Source: Nectonema munidae (lineage: Eukaryota > Nematomorpha > Nectonematoida > Nectonematidae). Taken from it: DNA of 64,000 nt. Numbering within the stretch: position 1 is the stretch's first letter; each line of letters begins with the position of its first letter. Positions 1-10,069 of the stretch are shown piece by piece. The position numbers and the translations under genes are program-made. The notes beneath the pieces are model-generated. The model was given only the letters and a program-made list of their open reading frames with translations, had not been told where the DNA came from and searched no databases. The stretch is from the NCBI GenBank assembly GCA_030549495.1, contig JAUIRK010000858.1, positions 508,501 through 572,500 on the forward strand. The letters run 5' to 3'.

Positions 1-110
1 TTAGTGAATATAAAAAATAATTTTTAAAATTTATGAAGCCCAAACTTCATTTATCTCGAACTTCTTTTGTGTCGAAGTTTTTTATGTTCCCCTTGAGGTT
101 CGACACAACG

Positions 111-125
111 AGATTTTACTGTATA
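111..125. repeat. Tc1/mariner-type transposon end, copy 1
   Basis: AGATTTTACTGTATA, the complement of a TATACAGTAAAATCT end as seen in Tc1/mariner/pogo elements. It is preceded by GTTCGACACAACG. Exactly the same 15-mer occurs at 50641-50655 and 56863-56877. Here it lies in the intron before the first SAMHD1 exon of the window. Confidence 0.55.
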
Positions 126-204
126 ATATTTGATTTCACTACGACGCACATCACGGTAAATGAGTTAAAGATCAAAATTATTTATCTTATAGGCAAAGTT
201 ACAG

Positions 205-385
205 CATCTCTCAGTGCATACATTCGATGTCCGCGTATTCTCGCCTCTCAGACTCAATCATCGGCGTGATTGAATACCTACGCACACCCGAACTCAAAAC
301 TGCGCAAGACATTCTACAGCGCATAAAGAAACGCCATTTTTACGCCTTCATCGGCCAAATCCACTTTCCTCGCCCTCAACAAGAA
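205..385 (+). CDS. SAMHD1: SAMHD1-like, first coding exon in the window
   Basis: The acceptor is TTACAG at 199-204. The exon opens with one base completing a codon (consistent with Arg before Ile-Ser, as in human RIS), then reads ISQCIHSMSAYSRLSDSI and on to FPRPQQE. It ends in phase 0 before the donor GTAAAT at 386. An inner AG at 250-251 was considered as acceptor but would remove the conserved MSAYSRLSD block. Confidence 0.85.
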
Positions 386-3300
386 GTAAATTTGATATAA
401 AACACTTCATTACCTCAATGTCTTAGATGAATATTTTGCTTCAATAAAAAGCTCACTTAGATGAAAGGTCTCATAATGTTAATACTGTAATAAGAAGTAT
501 ATGGATAATTTGTTGTTGATTCGTGTATATCTACATTATACACCTCATCAATTTATAAATCTTCATAAATTATATCTACACGAATCAACATCTGTAATTC
601 TCCTTATTCTGTTTACAATAGAAAGAGAGTTGTTATGATCAAATGGAATTTGCTAAATTTAGCAGATCAACTCATGCTGTAAAAGAAAAGTATTTAAAAC
701 ACAAAAAACTTTATTGATTAAAAGTTTATTGTTTTTCATTTAAAAGAAATATTTTCTTGTACTCCCATTTTTATAATTTTTAATTTAATTTTACAGTGCG
801 ATTGCGCTATTTATCAGTTGCATGTCCAAATCACACTTCATCAATAATAATAATTAATAAGTAATAATCGTTCTAATGTGAGTGACCATTTATTTCAGTT
901 CAACTTAGAAAAAGTCCGAAAAGAATTGTCAGAATCTGCTTGCGAAGAAACAAAGTGTGCTTCACCCTCAAGCCAAGGCCAAGATTTGCAGAAAACGCCT
1001 CCCTTGCACCCCGAAACCATTTCCGCTACAGTACACCATTTTTTTATTCACAAGTACGTAAACTCGAAATCAAATCAGACCTTTTTAAAGTGGGCAGTGG
1101 AGTTAGTGCATGCTTTTAGATCTTTTAGCGCCTAATATACTATTCTTATGTGCTCCCCCTCCCCCTGTCCATCTTAAATTTATTTAAAAGCTCAATCATA
1201 GGAAGTTTTATTAAGAAAAAGTCTTAAAAATCATGTAAAATATAAAATTATAATTTTTTGGAGAAAAAACAGGACAACGGTATTTTCAATTGACTACTAT
1301 GTCTTTAAAATGTTCATAGAACCCGATTTTTTGTGCCCCACTATATCTTATCAAAAAGGGCAATTTCCTGTTTTTGGATACCGTGAGGCTTTTTCACCCA
1401 GAAGCTGCAATTGAGAGAAGTTTGTATCGAACTATGAAAAAAAGAGTCATGATGCAGGGTCGAACCCAAGACCTTGAGTTAACCAACCTTATTCACCCTC
1501 CAAAATAAACCCAAATCTCACAAGTTTACTAACTTTGACTATTGACAATGAAACATTGAGAAAAATGTTATTTGTATTACTTATTATAAATCCAAAAAAC
1601 CGGAATCTGAAAACTTAACGACAGTTAACTATTTAGAATTAAAAATAATAAAATTAATTTTCATTCCAAATAGTTCAAAACATTAAAATCACATTTACCT
1701 TAATTTGTTAGAAAACTTTGCTATTTCGGAAAGGTTTGAGATTTTGCTTTTTGAACAGTTTTATAATAAACTAGCCGGTCCCGTGGTCGTTTCTCGCTTC
1801 GCTCGAAACATAGGATCATTGATAGTGTGTATTTTTATATGGTCTGATGAGTTGCTAATGGTGATATATGGTTTGGTGGTGGGTTATTTGTTTTTAGCAT
1901 AGTTGAATCTTTTCTGTGTATTTTTGCTCATTAGACCATATAAAAATACACACAAAACATAGACAGACACACATACGCTAGCCTATTACTAATATAGAAG
2001 AAAGATGAATAAAAAGTAGAGAAATATTTAAAATTCTAAAAACATTAAAATAAATCGAATTATTCTTAATTTGTTTTAAAAAATCATGTTTTGCGAAAAT
2101 TTTGAGGTTTCTGTTTACTTCGGTAAAAAGTTATCCTCCCTGCTTCAAGTATTTCTAGATACTACAAAATGGCGTACAGAGAAAAGGGCTAATAAAGTAC
2201 TTTCTGTGCATAGGTTCTCGCTTACGACTATGGCATGGAGGAGTGCAACCCCATCGAAAAGCTGAGCTTTTACACCAAAGAACATCAAGATAAAGCAATC
2301 AAAATCAGCAAACGCGAGGTAAGACACCTCTACATAACTTCACAATATTCCCATTTTCCACTTTATTTCCAATCGTATATCAACAATTGTTACCAAACCT
2401 GAAGACTTAAAAGAAATTAAATAGTGAGTTAGTATAAATTTGAAATATTTCCGTCTCAAAGACCTTTAGCAAGCGTATTCTCTCCTTCAATTTATAAAAC
2501 TTTATCGATTCAAATTTGCGCAAAAATTTAATTTTAAGAGTCACTAAACATAAATAATGAAGAAATTAAAAAAAACAAAATTTTAGATGGATAAAGTTTT
2601 ATATATTGAAGGCGAGAATATACTTGTCTTTGGCATCGAAATTTTGGTAATAAAAATCTAATTGTACAAATGTGTACTACCTCACTGAAATACAAAATGA
2701 ATTAAGTAATATCAGGAAGTTGTGCTAAAAATTCTAATCCCAAAATGAAAAATCCATTCACTCTGAATCAGTAAGAATCGTGATGAGGAGATCGGAAGAG
2801 ATAAAACTCAATATTTTTATTTATAATTTTTAACCAGAATTTTGAAGACTTATCGTCTGTTTAAGGAAGATATTTTAAGATTTTTAATTAAAAAAAATTT
2901 AAATGCGATTTTTGAGGCAGATAATTTCAATATTGACAAATGGTCAAAGAGATCGCCAACAGTAAAAATGTCGAGAACCACTATTCCAGATTGAGCACAG
3001 CTTTTTACTCCTTATACTTGGTAATCTCCGTAATTCGTTTATATTTTCAGTTTTCGGGTATAAGAAAACTAGTTACAAGCAGGGCTGCGGAGTCGGTGTC
3101 GTAGAGAGTCGGTGATTTTATCTTAACCCATTTACGACCAATGTTCCTATTTTGGAACATAAGTAATTTCATCTTCGTCTGCTTTTTTCAATGACTTTGG
3201 ATATAAATCGTCTGCGTTTTTTTAGATATCGTTTGTTTTGCTTGGTCTTAAATGGGTAGAGTCGGATTTTTATTTTTGAAAACAAGGAGTCGGAGTTTCT

Positions 3301-4127
3301 TTTTCCGACTCCGAAAATTCATTCGATTCAACTTCAAAATGTTTTCGCATGAATGATGCTAAGTTTTCTTACCAAAAGTTAAAGATGTAATGAAAAATCC
3401 TTTACCAAGTGTTGATGATGTAATGAAAAATCCTTCACCAAGTGTTGAGCATACATTTTCTCTCTCACACAAGTTCGCCATAATTCAATCTTATATTTCT
3501 TGAATTGTTTTGGCATTCATTTTTTCGTGAAAACTTTCGCTATTTCGATTTTCAACTTGCAACGTTTTCGCCTGTTAAATTTTGCTAAAAGTGAGCTTCT
3601 TATTTTTAATTTTTATGGTTTTCAGTTTTTAACTCCAAAATAAAAGGACAGTAATTGTCATATAACTGATTTTCTTTGAATATTCTCTGTATTTCTGTTT
3701 GTATAAGTGTTAAGGAGTCGGAGTTAGAGGAGGTATCATAAAAGGAGTGGAAGTCGAAGTCAGAGTCAGCATTCAAAAATTTAGGGGTCAGAGTCGGACC
3801 TTATATTATCCGACTCCGCACACCTGGTTGCAAGGTGTGTGCAATGTAATTTCAAATATAAGCACAAATCTAAAAGCGTGAAAAATAAGTTTGTTTTTAA
3901 GAAGGGGTTGGTGTCGTATAACATTTTTACAACGTGAATCCATGATTGTGACAGTAAATATTAACTTACCTTATCAATAGATATCATCAATGTTACCGGA
4001 AGTATTCACTGAAAATCACGTCATAATCTTTTGCAAGAGTGAAGAGCCTGGTGTGATATCGCTTGCAGAAAAGGCATTCACCAGATGGTGCCGAAACAAC
4101 AACTACACACAATCCAGAGTGAAATGA
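205..4127 (+). CDS. SAMHD1: SAMHD1-like deoxynucleoside triphosphate triphosphohydrolase, 3' four coding exons (partial gene)
   Basis: SAMHD1 hydrolyses dNTPs to deoxynucleosides and triphosphate. What is seen here is the C-terminal part: about 196 codons in four exons (205-385, 899-1057, 2214-2318, 3981-4127) with AG/GT borders and compatible phases. From memory of the human protein, exon 1 here matches the stretch with MEAYTKLTDN (here MSAYSRLSDS) and its following helices. Exon 3 matches [16 protein letters not shown] (here DYGMEECNPIEKLSFY). Exon 4 matches LLPEKFAEQ and the aromatic/Cys-rich region before the tail (here MLPEVFTEN, FTRWCRNNN). The HD metal-binding residues lie upstream, outside the window. 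The protein stops soon after YTQSRVK, so it lacks the roughly 40-residue tail of human SAMHD1. The introns hold a SINE, a fold-back repeat and a hAT-type element. The gene converges on AP2S1. Confidence 0.9.
515..597. repeat. short fold-back (hairpin) repeat
   Basis: TGTTGATTCGTGTATATCTA near 517-536 pairs with TATATCTACACGAATCAACA near 571-590, arms of about 20 bp separated by about 35-40 bp. It lies in a SAMHD1 intron and could be a tiny MITE. No target duplication was found. Confidence 0.5.
899..1057 (+). CDS. SAMHD1: SAMHD1-like, linker exon
   Basis: The acceptor is TATTTCAG at 891-898 and the donor GTAAAC follows TAC at 1055-1057; the exon is 53 codons, phase 0 at both ends. It begins FNLEKVRKEL, has a polar Ser/Gln/Pro-rich middle (ASPSSQGQ) and ends ISATVHHFFIHKY, which corresponds to the strand before the INMDYGM motif of human SAMHD1. 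The middle is the least conserved part and is the main uncertainty. Confidence 0.75.
1376..1502 (-). mobile_element. tRNA-derived SINE, copy 1 (degenerate)
   Basis: Read on the minus strand it has GGTTGGTTAACTCAAGGTC, then a Pol III B-box-like GGGTTCGACCC, then the shared SINE body ending at GATACCGTGAGG. It matches the better-preserved copies at 7021-7166, 29916-30067 and 43221-43367. It has lost part of the 5' half and the tail. Confidence 0.7.
1825..1953. repeat. inverted repeat, 27-bp arms
   Basis: Arm 1825-1851 begins GTGTGTATTTTTATATGGTC; its reverse complement recurs at 1927-1953 with 26 of 27 bases matching, around a 75-bp loop. The flanks CTAGCC (near 1770) and GCTAGCC (near 1978) suggest a small mobile element. 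Family not recognised. Confidence 0.65.
2214..2318 (+). CDS. SAMHD1: SAMHD1-like, exon with DYGM motif
   Basis: 35 codons, phase 0 at both ends; acceptor GCATAG, donor GTAAGA. It encodes VLAYDYGMEECNPIEKL, then SFYTKEHQDKAIKISKRE, the clearest SAMHD1 match in the window (human: [20 protein letters not shown]). Confidence 0.93.
3123..3258. mobile_element. piggyBac-like MITE, copy 1 (inside the hAT-type element)
   Basis: Starts TTAACCCATTTACGACCA and ends with the inverted GGTCTTAAATGGGTA; the internal motifs are CGTCTGC and GGAACATAAGTAATTTCATC. Nearly identical to the copy at 32183-32320. The left TTAA is intact; the right one is altered. Confidence 0.8.
3384..3449. repeat. 33-bp tandem duplication
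   Basis: Two adjacent copies starting GATGTAATGAAAAATCC, at 3384 and 3417, differing at very few positions. Lies inside the hAT-type element. Confidence 0.8.
3981..4127 (+). CDS. SAMHD1: SAMHD1-like, last coding exon
   Basis: The acceptor is TCAATAG at 3974-3980. The exon reads ISSMLPEVFTENHVIIFCK and ends NNNYTQSRVK with TGA at 4125-4127. It is in phase with the preceding exon and aligns with LLPEKFAEQLIRVYCKK of human SAMHD1. Confidence 0.88.
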   Translation: MSSMLPEVFTENHVIIFCKSEEPGVISLAEKAFTRWCRNNNYTQSRVK

Positions 4128-4219
4128 AGAGGAAGCACTCTATAGCGCCTTCAACCTTTATTATTAGCTGCAAACTTTATTATTACACTAATTTATCAAG
4201 CGTAGATTTTTGCTTTATG

Positions 4220-4225
4220 AATAAA
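4220..4225 (+). terminator. candidate poly(A) signal of the SAMHD1-like gene
   Basis: AATAAA about 95 bases after the TGA, followed by an A-run and then a T-rich stretch. It is the first canonical hexamer after the stop. Assignment is by position only. Confidence 0.5.
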
Positions 4226-5725
4226 AAAAATTTGACTCGTATAAAAGCACGATCTTCCGTAAAGATTTGATACCATTTATTTATATTCGGTTACAACAGT
4301 TTCACAAATCTTTTTCGGATCAAAGAAAAAATTCTAAAAGCTATATCTAAGCCGCCTTTTATAATCACTTTGGTTCTTTCTAATAACAGTAGCGGAGCGG
4401 AGAATGCAATTATGAAAGAAAAATGATTTAAATATCACTGGGTTTCTATTAATACTGAAATATTTAAATCGTTAAAATAAAATTTTTGAAAAAGGTAAAA
4501 ATGAGTTATAATTTCTCTTATATACATTGAAGTATTTGGGAAAATTTCGGTGAACAAACCAAAAGTAAAAATAGTCTAGTCTCCAAATTGAAAATGCATC
4601 ATTCCGATTTCTGGCTTCCAATTTTGGGAAAGTAAGGGATTTGAGGACACATTCCTTTCATTGATTACTCTTTGTCTACCGATGTTTGTCAATAGCATTC
4701 AAAAATTACAAGCTTTGGTGTTGGAAATAACTTGAACAAATGTTATGTGTTTCATAAATTATCGAGCACAGCTTATTAGCATTATTTTTTAGAATCCTGT
4801 GTTGACTACTTTATATAAAAAAGAAGCTTATTTTCAAAATAAATAATAGTTTTGCGTTTAAACATTTTTTCACAGATATTCAAAAGAATTTCTACTTTAC
4901 CAACTGCACCCGAGAAAAGAATACGTTTGGTTTGTTTGAATTGATAAGATTATTTAGCAATAGCATACTACCTGAAACTCAACCGTAAAATAAGTAAAGT
5001 AAAATGGAAAGTCTACCCACACGCCAAAAAATTTGAAAAATTCACAATTACTGGTGGGTCGAAAGACTTTTATGTTACTGAAGTTTGATCACTCACTATA
5101 AATAGCATATTCAACGACTGAGGATAAGTTAGAATAAAGTATTCACAGTGTATGAATAATCCTATGCAGTGGAAAAGAGCTTAAACCCCTACTGAATCTG
5201 CATTAATTTAATATTGCCATATTTAACATTAATTTGTTTTGCTAGTGTGTGAACAAAGTTATGGATATGTTATCAACTGTTTTGAACTTGGTAAAGTAAT
5301 AATGTAAATTGATCACAAGATGATTATTAATTTTTCCTCTTTCCATGTAAGTTTCTTTTATCAACTTTCAATTAAAAACCAATAATAAAATATTTTTTAT
5401 TTTACGCTCTTCTACCAAATATTCTCATTTCTGAAACCTAAAAATATTCATATATTTTTTTTTAATTTATAAAAAAAAAGTGAATATTGATTCCTAATAT
5501 AAAAAATAAACCTGGCTGTAATTATTTATAAAAAGCAATTAAAATATTTAAGATATAGAAAAGCTTATAACAAATAAATCAAACAGAGGAGAGAGGACCC
5601 GTGAAAATTTTTGGCAGACTCTGAGAAAAAATATTTTATATTGTTATATTCTATAAAAAAAAATGGAGGTCCTTTAGTTCGGTATATCACTACCGATCTT
5701 GCGTTGGTCTTTTTATGAGGATTAT
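4226..5725. other. intergenic AT-rich DNA between the convergent SAMHD1 and AP2S1 genes
   Basis: No coding exon or transposon end is recognised here. Short A/T homopolymers occur near 5455-5480 and 5655-5665. Small ORFs in this stretch show no recognisable domain. Confidence 0.5.
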
Positions 5726-5731
5726 TTTATT
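5726..5731 (-). terminator. candidate poly(A) signal of AP2S1
   Basis: AATAAA on the minus strand about 340 bases past the AP2S1 stop, the first canonical hexamer found there. Positional inference only. Confidence 0.4.
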
Positions 5732-6073
5732 TTGTATTGTCAAAAGGCACAATTGTTAACTATCTTTTTAAAAAAACATATAAAATCTTTGACATTCGCT
5801 CGTCAAAAAAAGGAAACGATAATAGTATTAATAATAATATTTGGACAACGGTGTTAAAACGGATAGAAATGAGTGCGTGCAAACGGTTGTATGTGTGTGT
5901 GTTCGAATATCAGATAAATAAGTGTGTGCACAATTCTCGAAACTCCTGAACAAAGAAATATCTGATGGAATGGCGGCATTTATATATAGAGGCATATATA
6001 CACACATATATATATATGGATATAGGTAGTCATCTGGTTTCTTCTGTGCAAGTGTAATCACAGCTTGGGCATC

Positions 6074-6175
6074 CTATTCCAGTGACTTTAACATCATCAG
6101 CTGTTTCAAAACTTTGGTTTGGCTGCTTTCACGCATCTCTCCCGCCAAAAACATTTCATCCACAACAGTGTAGAC
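6074..6175 (-). CDS. AP2S1: AP2S1 last coding exon
   Basis: 33 codons from [16 protein letters not shown] to LMMLKSLE, then TAG at 6076-6074. The acceptor CAG is at 6178-6176. Confidence 0.97.
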   Translation of the reverse strand, partial: VYTVVDEMFLAGEMRESSQTKVLKQLMMLKSLE

Positions 6176-9100
6176 CTGAAAACATAGGAAATGCTGTCCA
6201 AAAATTGTTTAAAGGTAAAGTTCAGTGATAATTTTTTAATCCAACCCATAATAATTCGATGATTTACTATCCGACTCTTTTTTCAAAGAACAAAAAGGTT
6301 CACTAGATTTTTTGTATTCTTTACTTTAATACTCCGGCATACTTTGATTTCGAATCCGACACTTTTTTTTTAAACTTTATGTATATATGTAAGTAACCAT
6401 ATAAATTGTTTTATAGGCCGCCTTTTCATCGAGGTATATAAAAAGTTTTTGTTTGTGTAAAATCAAAAATATAATTTATTTTAATAAAATTATTTCTTAA
6501 ATATTTAATATCGCTAAAATTTTCTATGGAAATTTTATTATATTCTTGAATGTGTCTAAATGTTCTCGAACGTAAATTTAAGGAACCATCAAGAATGCAA
6601 TTTGTGAGTTTAAAAATAAAAACACAAAGGCTACTCAGAAAGAAATATCAACTCATATAGAAGAAAATTTTGGGATTTCTATTGCAAGAAATACAATTTC
6701 TGACATTCATGAAACAAGCAATCCATTTTATATCCTTGGCTTGGAATAGTGTTTCATCTCAAACTATAAAAAATTGTTTCAGACATGTAGTAATTTTTCC
6801 TGATAAATTTATTTCACTTAATATAGAAAAAAAATGATCACCCTTTGTTTCCTACATTGGGGGCAACAGAAACAGATCTAACTTTGATTCAACAGCTACC
6901 AAGATCCATTATGACAACTGATAAATTACATAAAAGTTGAAACTACTAAACCTTTAACAGATGACAAAATTATTTAAAATGTTGCCCCAACTAAAAGATA
7001 CAGAACCTTCAACATCTATAAGGTAAAGGTACCGTGGGGTGTTTTCATCGAGAAGGCACAATTGCACCGCTTGTATCGAACTATGAGAAAATAGGCTTGA
7101 TACGGAATCGAACCCAAGATCTTGAGTTATGGAAACCTAGTATCTAACCAACCTTACTCACGCCCCATATTAAAATCTAAAAAAGAATTCCTATTTTGGT
7201 GCTATCAAATTTTGTGAGGAAAATAAATATTTTTCCACTTTATAGATGTTTTAACATCAATTCTGAATAATGCTAACAAAAATGAGAAAGAATGAAACAA
7301 GTCAGCATTAAAAAATTTTTACTATGATTTTTAATGTTTGTGTTAAATAAACAACTTTTTTATTTGGAAAAGCATTTTTCAGTTTATAAAACTTAAAAAA
7401 GAATGCGACAATTCTTTCTGACACAATTATTGCTGTAACCTAAGAGGTCGGCTTAACCAATCATCACTATATATGTTACATTAAAACAGTAGAACCAACG
7501 ATTTCATGAAATCCCTAAAACATTCAGAAAGAGCATTTTATTCGTCAATTCTAAAATAAATGGAAATATACACATAAAGTATATATTATGTCTTTTTTTG
7601 ACTTATATATAAAGAGTTGAAAGCGAATGATATCTATATTTAGCATTTTTATATTTGTTAAAAAAAATAGCATTAGCTTATTTCATACGGGGAATATGAT
7701 AAAGATTGCGAAATTACCTAAAATTGAGGTCAATGACTCGAACTTGACAATGAAATTTTACCCGTTATTAATGGCGACTTTTAGTTGTCGACATTTTGTC
7801 TGCACATCGTTATACTTCCACTACATAAAATATGGAATGCAGGAAACATTTTTTTATTTGTTGGTATCGCATCAAGGGAAGAATAATTTTCCTGGCTGGA
7901 CAGATGATAACGATAGTCACGATCGGTAAACCAACCTAGACCATCAGGAACGGACCCTATGATCCCACTACTGGGTTATCTGCAGATGCAATTGTACATT
8001 TAATGAAGTACATACCTTGTAAAAGTTAAAAACTAAGTCCAATTCGCAGACGTTGTGGAAGTATTCATTCAAAACTTCGACAAAATTGTGAATCGCCTCG
8101 AGGTAGAAAAGGTTGTTGTCTTGGATGTCCACACAAATGCAAAAGTAGAGGCCAGCGTAGCGCCGATAAACGATTTTAAAATTTCTGAACTTAAATATAA
8201 AAAAGATTTTATGATTAATTAATCATCAAACTTATAGTAATCAAGATTACCCTTATTATTGATGGGCAAAATTTGTTCTCTCAAGTGAAGGGGAAGCGGT
8301 TTTACCTCATCTGCTTTACTTAAATTTTAAAGATATTTTACAGATATTTTTAGTATGATATATATTTCAAATATGCTGAATCTAGTGTTGGTGTTCATTT
8401 TTTATTAAATCCATCAAACCTGTCAAAAAATGATTTAAATGACAGTTCATGTGAAAATTTGAATTTTTATTGAAATATGTATAAAAAGTTTTTTACACTT
8501 ATATACCCATTTTCAAGTATGCTGATTTTACTGGTGTGAAAACATGTCAAAAATTAGTTAAATATGACAGCTCATGTCAAAATTAAAATTTATATTCTTA
8601 TAGAAAGTTTATGCATATATTATATACCCATTTTCAAGTATGTAGAATTTGGTGGTGATGCTCATTTCTTATGAGTCAACTAAACCTATCAAAAAATAGA
8701 TTAAATCTGTCAATCAATGTCAAATATATAAACTTTAAAATAAATTCTACTTGCAGTATTTCTTTGCTAATTATTTTGTTAATTTAATTAATAAACCAAA
8801 TTTTGGTGTTTAATTCACCCAAAATATTTCATTTGTCAGCAAATTAGGTATCTCGATAGGACTTCAATCGTTTTGACTATAAATTCGTTATCGGCCGGTA
8901 GTCTATACGTCATTTCTTCTATACCTTATACTCTTCTTTCACAAGAAATATATTTTCTGCAATCTGTATTCTAAAAAACGTTTTTAACGATTTATTTTGA
9001 ACAGATTTTACCAGCTCTCAGGGAATTCTGATTAAAGAATCTTCTTGATAATAATTTGAGGTTTTTTTTATAAAAAAGAGCATTAAGTACTATATATTTT

Positions 9101-10065
9101 CAGAAATACAATATTAATAGACACATCGCTTGATCTATAACTGAGTATATGTAAGATATTACTTCCAATAAAACAATATATGGAGATAGTAAACAATACT
9201 TGTAACAATTTCTGTATTTTTTTTCTTATCAGACATTATAGTTTAAACTGCCATATAAAGCCTATTCGTTTAACCCATTTTGGGTTATTGCTCCTGTAGA
9301 AGAAATCTAATTTCCAATGGAATTCAATAGAAATTAATTAAAACCCCCTTCTTTGCGCGAACTAAAATCGGTTAGAGTATTCGTTTTCGAAAACTAAGTC
9401 TGATTTTCCTATTAAATAAATTTTTATATAACTTAAAGCAACTCCAATGTTTGCTCTATTTGTTTAAACAAATTATTATTGTCCGTGCGATCTTAAACAT
9501 GTTTTACAAATTTTAGGCAGTCCTTCACTAAATACGTGAATAATATGACATTTTTAAATAGACTCAAAAAATTAATGGAAATAAGTACCAACATCGTATA
9601 CATATTATACTAAACTATAACATTAAAATTGTTTTAATAGTTTGTTTGAAAGTTAAAATTTATTAAAGAAATGTTCAAAATAATTCGTTAGCTTCTCCTG
9701 TAATCTGATTGGTTAAAAATAAAAAATTATTAAAATATTTTATCAAATCAGATACAAAGAGAGTACGTACTCCGCCTTCCCGTGAGAAAAAAAGACCACA
9801 ACGTTTATAATATATAATATTGCTACTAATTAAACCAAGCTCTATTTTTCAAATGACTGGGCATAACTCGGATCGTAGCTTTGGTGTATAAATGATGAAA
9901 TGTAAACGCTCTCACCTCAACAAAATTTGTGTGTTTGTTATCTCTAACTGTGACAATAGCGTGAACTTCTTCAATCAACTTTTGCTTTTCTTCATCATCA
10001 AAATTCATGTACCATTTTGCAAGTCTCGTTTTTCCAGCACGATTTTGCATCAGTATAAAACGAAT
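6074..10065 (-). CDS. AP2S1: AP-2 complex subunit sigma (clathrin adaptor small chain), initiator-Met exon not located
   Basis: AP-2 sigma is the small chain of the plasma-membrane adaptor that links cargo and PIP2 to clathrin in endocytosis. Three minus-strand exons (10065-9916, 8189-8016, 6175-6074) give 50, 58 and 33 codons plus a stop. With one Met codon from an upstream exon the protein would be 142 residues, the usual length of this family. Conserved blocks are [68 protein letters not shown] and [15 protein letters not shown]. All junctions are phase 0 with GT-AG borders. The introns contain a SINE, a pogo-type DNA-binding remnant and a degenerate tandem repeat. Exon 2 begins exactly at residue 2 (acceptor CCTTAG before ATT CGT), so the first exon should contribute only ATG as coding sequence. 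Confidence 0.97.
6588..6722 (+). pseudogene. pogo/CENP-B-type transposase DNA-binding fragment
   Basis: Inside an AP2S1 intron, on the opposite strand to that gene. The translation reads [20 protein letters not shown], then [20 protein letters not shown], the layout of the N-terminal helix-turn-helix of pogo/Tigger and CENP-B proteins (ICE..... ATQ.E.......FG....R.TIS.I). Only this domain is recognisable. The continuation is AT-rich and degenerate; the DDE domain and clear terminal repeats were not found. A relic of a plain DNA transposon. Confidence 0.65.
7021..7166 (-). mobile_element. tRNA-derived SINE, copy 2 (well preserved)
   Basis: On the minus strand it begins GGGGCGTGAGTAAGGTTGG, with tRNA-like A-box spacing, then a B box GGGTTCGATTCCG. 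A unique body follows (TCATAGTTCGATACAAG, TGCCTTCTCGATGAAAAC), and the copy ends in TTTACC-type tail repeats. This is the structure of a Pol III-transcribed tRNA-derived SINE. It lies in the AP2S1 intron between the last two exons. Confidence 0.85.
8016..8189 (-). CDS. AP2S1: AP2S1 middle coding exon
   Basis: 58 codons from [16 protein letters not shown] to LDLVFNFYK; acceptor TTTAAG, donor GTATGT. It carries the core of the longin-like fold. Confidence 0.97.
8360..8740. repeat. degenerate tandem repeat, about three units of 130-140 bp
   Basis: Three successive units share TATACCCATTTTCAAGTATG, a TGGTG box, TCAAAAAAT-like and GACAGTTCATGTCAAAATT-like segments. They lie between two AP2S1 coding exons. 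The units have drifted, so the array is old. Confidence 0.6.
9916..10065 (-). CDS. AP2S1: AP2S1 coding exon starting at residue 2
   Basis: 50 codons from [13 protein letters not shown] to DNKHTNFVE. The acceptor on the minus strand is CCTTAG, ending at 10066; the donor is GTGAGA from 9915. The ATG reading MQNRAG inside this exon is not the start: ATTCGTTTTATACTG before it encodes the conserved IRFIL strand. Confidence 0.96.
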
Positions 10066-10069
10066 CTAA

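Larger units (their letters stand above)
3072..3834. mobile_element. hAT-type non-autonomous element with 8-bp target duplication
   Basis: The ends read CAGGGCTGCGGAGTCGG at 3080 and, inverted, CCGACTCCGCACACCTG ending at 3826. They are flanked by GTTACAAG (3072-3079) and GTTGCAAG (3827-3834), an 8-bp duplication with one mismatch. CAGNG ends and 8-bp duplications are typical of hAT elements. It carries GGAGTCGG-like internal repeats, a 33-bp direct repeat (3384-3416 / 3417-3449) and a TTAA-type MITE at 3123-3258. No transposase is visible. It lies in the last SAMHD1 intron. Confidence 0.75.

Noticed and set aside
33-269. 78-codon plus-strand frame at the window start
   Set aside because: It overlaps the first SAMHD1 exon in the wrong frame and otherwise covers a transposon tip.
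1376-1502. tRNA gene suggested by the B-box-like GGGTTCGACCC
   Set aside because: No cloverleaf can be completed; the same sequence recurs in several copies with a common non-tRNA body and tail, so it is a SINE.
7627-7929. 100-codon frame in an AP2S1 intron
   Set aside because: No recognisable domain, AT-driven composition, and it lies inside an intron of a well-supported gene on the other strand.
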